This document shows, one piece after another, positions 61,293-64,000 of a DNA stretch of 64,000 bases. A model generated the notes under the pieces. That model saw nothing but the letters and a program-made list of their open reading frames with translations, was not told the DNA's origin and searched no databases. Positions within the stretch are counted from its first letter, which is position 1, and every line of letters starts with the position of its first letter. This DNA is from Pseudomonas fluorescens (GTDB lineage: Bacteria > Pseudomonadota > Gammaproteobacteria > Pseudomonadales > Pseudomonadaceae). The DNA lies in contig NZ_VCNJ01000015.1 of assembly GCF_005938625.1 (NCBI RefSeq), positions 22,998 to 86,997 of the forward strand, read 5' to 3'. The translations under genes were made by a program, and so were the position numbers.

Positions 61293-62567
61293 TCAGACCG
61301 CAACGTGATACGGATTGCGCGGATCATGATTCCAGTCCAGAAACGGCTTCCCAGTCTCCATCGGCACCATCTCGATGCAATCCGCCACCGGGCAAGTGAT
61401 CTGGCACAAGTTACAACCCACACACTCCTCATCAATCACTTCATATTTATGCGTGCCGTCTGCCTGCTTCAGACTGCCAATCGCCTGGTGTGACGTGTCC
61501 TCACAAGCAATATGGCAACGCCCGCAACCAATGCACGCTTCCTGATCAATCCTCGCGATCACCTGATAGTTGATGTCGAGGTACTTCCAGTCCGTGGTAT
61601 TGCCCACCGCTCGTCCGGAAAACTCGGCAATGCTGGCGTAACCCTGACTGTCCATCCACCGCGACAGCCCGTCCTTCATCTCCTCGACAATGCGGAAGCC
61701 ATGCAGCATCGCCGCCGTGCACACCTGCACCGCGCCGCTGCCCAACGCCATGAATTCCGCCGCATCGCGCCAACTGCCAATGCCGCCAATGCCACAGATT
61801 GGCAAGCCTTGGGTCTGCGGGTCGCGGGCAATTTCCGCGACCATGTTCAGCGCAATCGGCTTCACCGCCGAGCCGCAATAACCGCCATGTGTGCTTTTGC
61901 TGCCGACAGTGGGCAGGGCAACCATGTGTTCCAGATCGACACTGGTGATCGAGTTGATCGTATTGATCAGCGACACCGCATCGGCGCCACCGCGATGGGC
62001 CGCGCGGGCGGCGACGCGGATGTCGGTGATGTTCGGCGTCAGTTTGACGATCACCGGCAGCGAGCAATAGGTTTTGCACCAGCGCGTGACTTGCTCGACG
62101 TACTCCGGCACCTGACCGACCGCTGCGCCCATACCGCGCTCTGGCATGCCGTGCGGGCAACCGAAATTCAGCTCGATGCCGTCGGCACCCGTGGCTTCGA
62201 CCAGCGGCAGAATGTGTTTCCACGATTCCTCGACGCACGGCACCATCAGCGAAACAATCAGTGCGCGATCCGGCCAATCCTTTTTCACCTGAGTGATTTC
62301 ACGCAGGTTGATTTCCAGCGAACGGTCGGTGATCAGCTCGATGTTATTGATGCCGAGCACTTCACGGTTGTTGCCGTAATGCGCCGAGTAACGTGACGAC
62401 ACGTTGACCGCCGCCGGGTCCTCACCGAGGGTTTTCCAGACCACGCCACCCCAGCCAGCCTCGAAAGCGCGGACGACGTTGTAGGCCTTGTCAGTCGGCG
62501 GCGCGGAGGCCAGCCAGAACGGATTTGGCGCTTTGATGCCAGCGAAGACAATCGACAGATCGGCCAT
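61293..62567 (-). CDS. preA: Dihydropyrimidine dehydrogenase subunit PreA
   Basis: The 424-residue protein has an FMN TIM barrel like dihydroorotate dehydrogenase (ELNFGCPHGMPERGMGAAVGQ, about 130-150, then CGIGGIGSWRDAAEFMALG). A C-terminal two-[4Fe-4S] ferredoxin domain follows (CIGCGRCHIACED and CVGCNLCQITCPVADC, about 344-398). With PreT it reduces uracil and thymine to the dihydro forms. The stop of preT abuts its start, so preT-preA are co-transcribed on the minus strand. The hydantoinase of the pathway must be outside the window. Confidence 0.92.
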   Translation of the reverse strand: MADLSIVFAGIKAPNPFWLASAPPTDKAYNVVRAFEAGWGGVVWKTLGEDPAAVNVSSRYSAHYGNNREVLGINNIELITDRSLEINLREITQVKKDWPDRALIVSLMVPCVEESWKHILPLVEATGADGIELNFGCPHGMPERGMGAAVGQVPEYVEQVTRWCKTYCSLPVIVKLTPNITDIRVAARAAHRGGADAVSLINTINSITSVDLEHMVALPTVGSKSTHGGYCGSAVKPIALNMVAEIARDPQTQGLPICGIGGIGSWRDAAEFMALGSGAVQVCTAAMLHGFRIVEEMKDGLSRWMDSQGYASIAEFSGRAVGNTTDWKYLDINYQVIARIDQEACIGCGRCHIACEDTSHQAIGSLKQADGTHKYEVIDEECVGCNLCQITCPVADCIEMVPMETGKPFLDWNHDPRNPYHVAV

Positions 62568-63935
62568 TTACGCAGCCTCCACGTTAAGCATCAGTTGAGC
62601 GTTGATTGCCTCGGCGGCGCGTTTGCCGTGCTGCACGGCTTGCACGGTGAGGTCCTGATCGAGGCTGGTGCAGTCGCCACCGGCATACACGCCGGGGATG
62701 CTGGTGCGCAGGTTTTCGTCGACCTGGATGCGTTCGCCCTGACGCTTGAGTTCACGGGCCAGCGGGTCGGCGAGCGCGCTACTATCGAAGGCCTGGCCGA
62801 TGGCTTTGAAGATCGCATCAGCGGCCAGTTCGAAGGTTTCGCCGGTGGTTTGCAGGCGACCGTCGACCAGATCGGTGCGGGCGAAGCGCATGCCGCGCAC
62901 CTGGCCCTGAGCGTCGAGCAGCACCTCTTCCGGTTGCGCCCAGGTCAGCAGGCGCACCTGATTGGCTTTGGCGATGTCTTGTTCGTGACCGGTGGCGCCC
63001 ATGTCGGCGGCGCCACGGCGATACACCAGATTCACATCGCGGGCACCGAGGCGGGCCATTTGCACGGCCATGTCGATCGCGGTGTTGCCGGCGCCGAGGA
63101 CGATGCAGCGTTCGGCCAATGGCAGTTGCGTGAGGTCATCGGCCTGGCGCAGTTCGCGGATGTAATCGGTAGCGGCGAGCAGGCCCGGGGCATCTTCGTG
63201 GGGCAAGCCGAGTTGCTTGCTGGCATTGAGGCCGAGGCCGAGGAATACCGCGTCGAACTGTTGATGCAGTTCGCTGAGGGTCAGGTTCTCGCCAAGCTTC
63301 TGCCCGTGACGAATCTCGATGCCGCCAATCTGCAAGAGAAAATCCAGTTCCTTTTGCGCGTAATCGTCGACCAGTTTGTACTTGGCGATCCCGTATTCGT
63401 TGAGACCGCCAGCCTTCTCCCGCGCTTCGAAAATCACCACGTCGTGACCGTGCATGGCGCTGCGATGGGCGCAGGACAAACCGGCCGGTCCGGCGCCGAC
63501 CACGGCGATGCGTTTGCCGGTGGCGGCGGCGCGCTGGAACGGGTGTTCGGTGAAGTGTGCGTTGTCCACGGCGTAGCGTTGCAGCAGACCGATCAGCACC
63601 GGTGCGCATTCCTGAGCGTTGTTGCGCACGCAGGCTTGCTGGCAGAGGATTTCTGTCGGGCAGACTCGGGCGCAACTGCCACCGAGGATGTTCGCCGAAA
63701 GGATTTTCGTCGCGGCACCGGTGACGTTGTCCTGGTGAATATTGCGGATGAACGAGGGGATATCGATCTCGCTCGGGCACGCGTTCACGCACGGTGCGTC
63801 GTAGCAATACAGGCAGCGCGAGGCTTCCAGATGCGCTTGCCGATCGTTGAGCGGCGGCGCCAGATCGGTGAAATGCCCGGCGAGGGCGGCCGCGCTTTCG
63901 TGCGGGTGGGGGAGATGGTTCAGGGTCTCGATCAC
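62568..63935 (-). CDS. preT: Dihydropyrimidine dehydrogenase subunit PreT
   Basis: The 455-residue flavoprotein has an N-terminal Fe-S helical domain like GltD (CLYCYDAPCVNACPSEIDIP and CARVCPTEILCQQACV, about 42-106). The FAD motif VVGAGPAGLSCA lies near 144, the NADP motif LGAGNTAIDMAVQMAR near 284, and GVYAGGDC near the end. It passes electrons from NAD(P)H to PreA. GTG 63935 is preferred because GAGG lies ten bases upstream and family members start MIETLNHL; a GTG at 63950 is the longer choice. The upstream promoter is outside the window or in the last 50 bases. Confidence 0.92.
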   Translation of the reverse strand: MIETLNHLPHPHESAAALAGHFTDLAPPLNDRQAHLEASRCLYCYDAPCVNACPSEIDIPSFIRNIHQDNVTGAATKILSANILGGSCARVCPTEILCQQACVRNNAQECAPVLIGLLQRYAVDNAHFTEHPFQRAAATGKRIAVVGAGPAGLSCAHRSAMHGHDVVIFEAREKAGGLNEYGIAKYKLVDDYAQKELDFLLQIGGIEIRHGQKLGENLTLSELHQQFDAVFLGLGLNASKQLGLPHEDAPGLLAATDYIRELRQADDLTQLPLAERCIVLGAGNTAIDMAVQMARLGARDVNLVYRRGAADMGATGHEQDIAKANQVRLLTWAQPEEVLLDAQGQVRGMRFARTDLVDGRLQTTGETFELAADAIFKAIGQAFDSSALADPLARELKRQGERIQVDENLRTSIPGVYAGGDCTSLDQDLTVQAVQHGKRAAEAINAQLMLNVEAA

Positions 63936-63982
63936 GGTTTTGTGCCTCACGGTTATTGAGGTTCTCTGCCTCTGTCGGGCAG

Positions 63983-64000
63983 ATCGTTCCCACGCTCTGC
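63983..64000. repeat. Start of a GTTCCCACGCTC-family repeat
   Basis: GATCGTTCCCACGCTCTG at the very end matches the beginning of the elements at 788 and 39164. The rest is outside the window, so it is a partial element. Confidence 0.7.

Overview
The window looks like chromosome of a Pseudomonas of the P. fluorescens group. This rests on GC-rich coding, a recognisable hcnC end, the bkdA1-bkdA2-bkdB-lpdV operon with divergent bkdR, preTA, many inverted-pair REP elements with the core GAGCNNGCTCGCGA, and a second repeat family with the core GTAGGAGCTGCCGAAGGCTG. All assignments come from reading the translated sequence; no database search was run.

Layout. 1-2.7 kb: 3' end of hcnC and a convergent CPA2 cation/proton antiporter. 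2.7-14.5 kb: a 1.16 kb leader followed by a tight nine-gene operon. It holds a fused 2-oxoacid:ferredoxin oxidoreductase, an AfsA-type hotdog protein, an old-yellow-enzyme-like reductase, two SDRs, two free-standing ACPs, an ANL ligase and a KASIII-like synthase. This is the best candidate for an undescribed pathway, possibly a butenolide/butyrolactone-like or other fatty-acid-derived metabolite. Its leader carries three copies of one ribosome-binding-site hairpin plus start-codon element. 14.6-21.8 kb: a lipid-fold-like protein, a LysR/periplasmic-binding/MHS-transporter group, an RcnB-like protein, an unknown 374-aa protein, a diguanylate cyclase and an FKBP. 21.9-25 kb: a bacteriocin island with an S-type pyocin-like toxin, its immunity protein, a paralogous second immunity-like gene, an XRE regulator and a DUF6124-like gene behind an unusual leader. 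25-37.7 kb: mixed housekeeping and accessory genes, ending in a P450/ArsR pair and an SOS-box-preceded radical-SAM DNA-repair pair.

38-44.9 kb is branched-chain amino-acid metabolism (ilvE, bkd operon, bkdR). 44.9-49.4 kb holds a tyrosinase and a sulfide-detoxification cassette (persulfide dioxygenase, BigR-like sensor, SQR, TauE exporter). 49.5-55.8 kb is a uronic-acid uptake and oxidation cluster (TRAP transporter, lactonase, uronate dehydrogenase, OprD porin). Its two transcription units share a matching promoter and operator at the same distance from both start codons. 56-60.2 kb has an EmrAB-like efflux pair and copCD. 60.4-64 kb has a TetR regulator and preTA for reductive pyrimidine catabolism. 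Repeats of at least four families sit in most intergenic gaps. No tRNA, rRNA, CRISPR array, transposase or prophage structural gene was seen.
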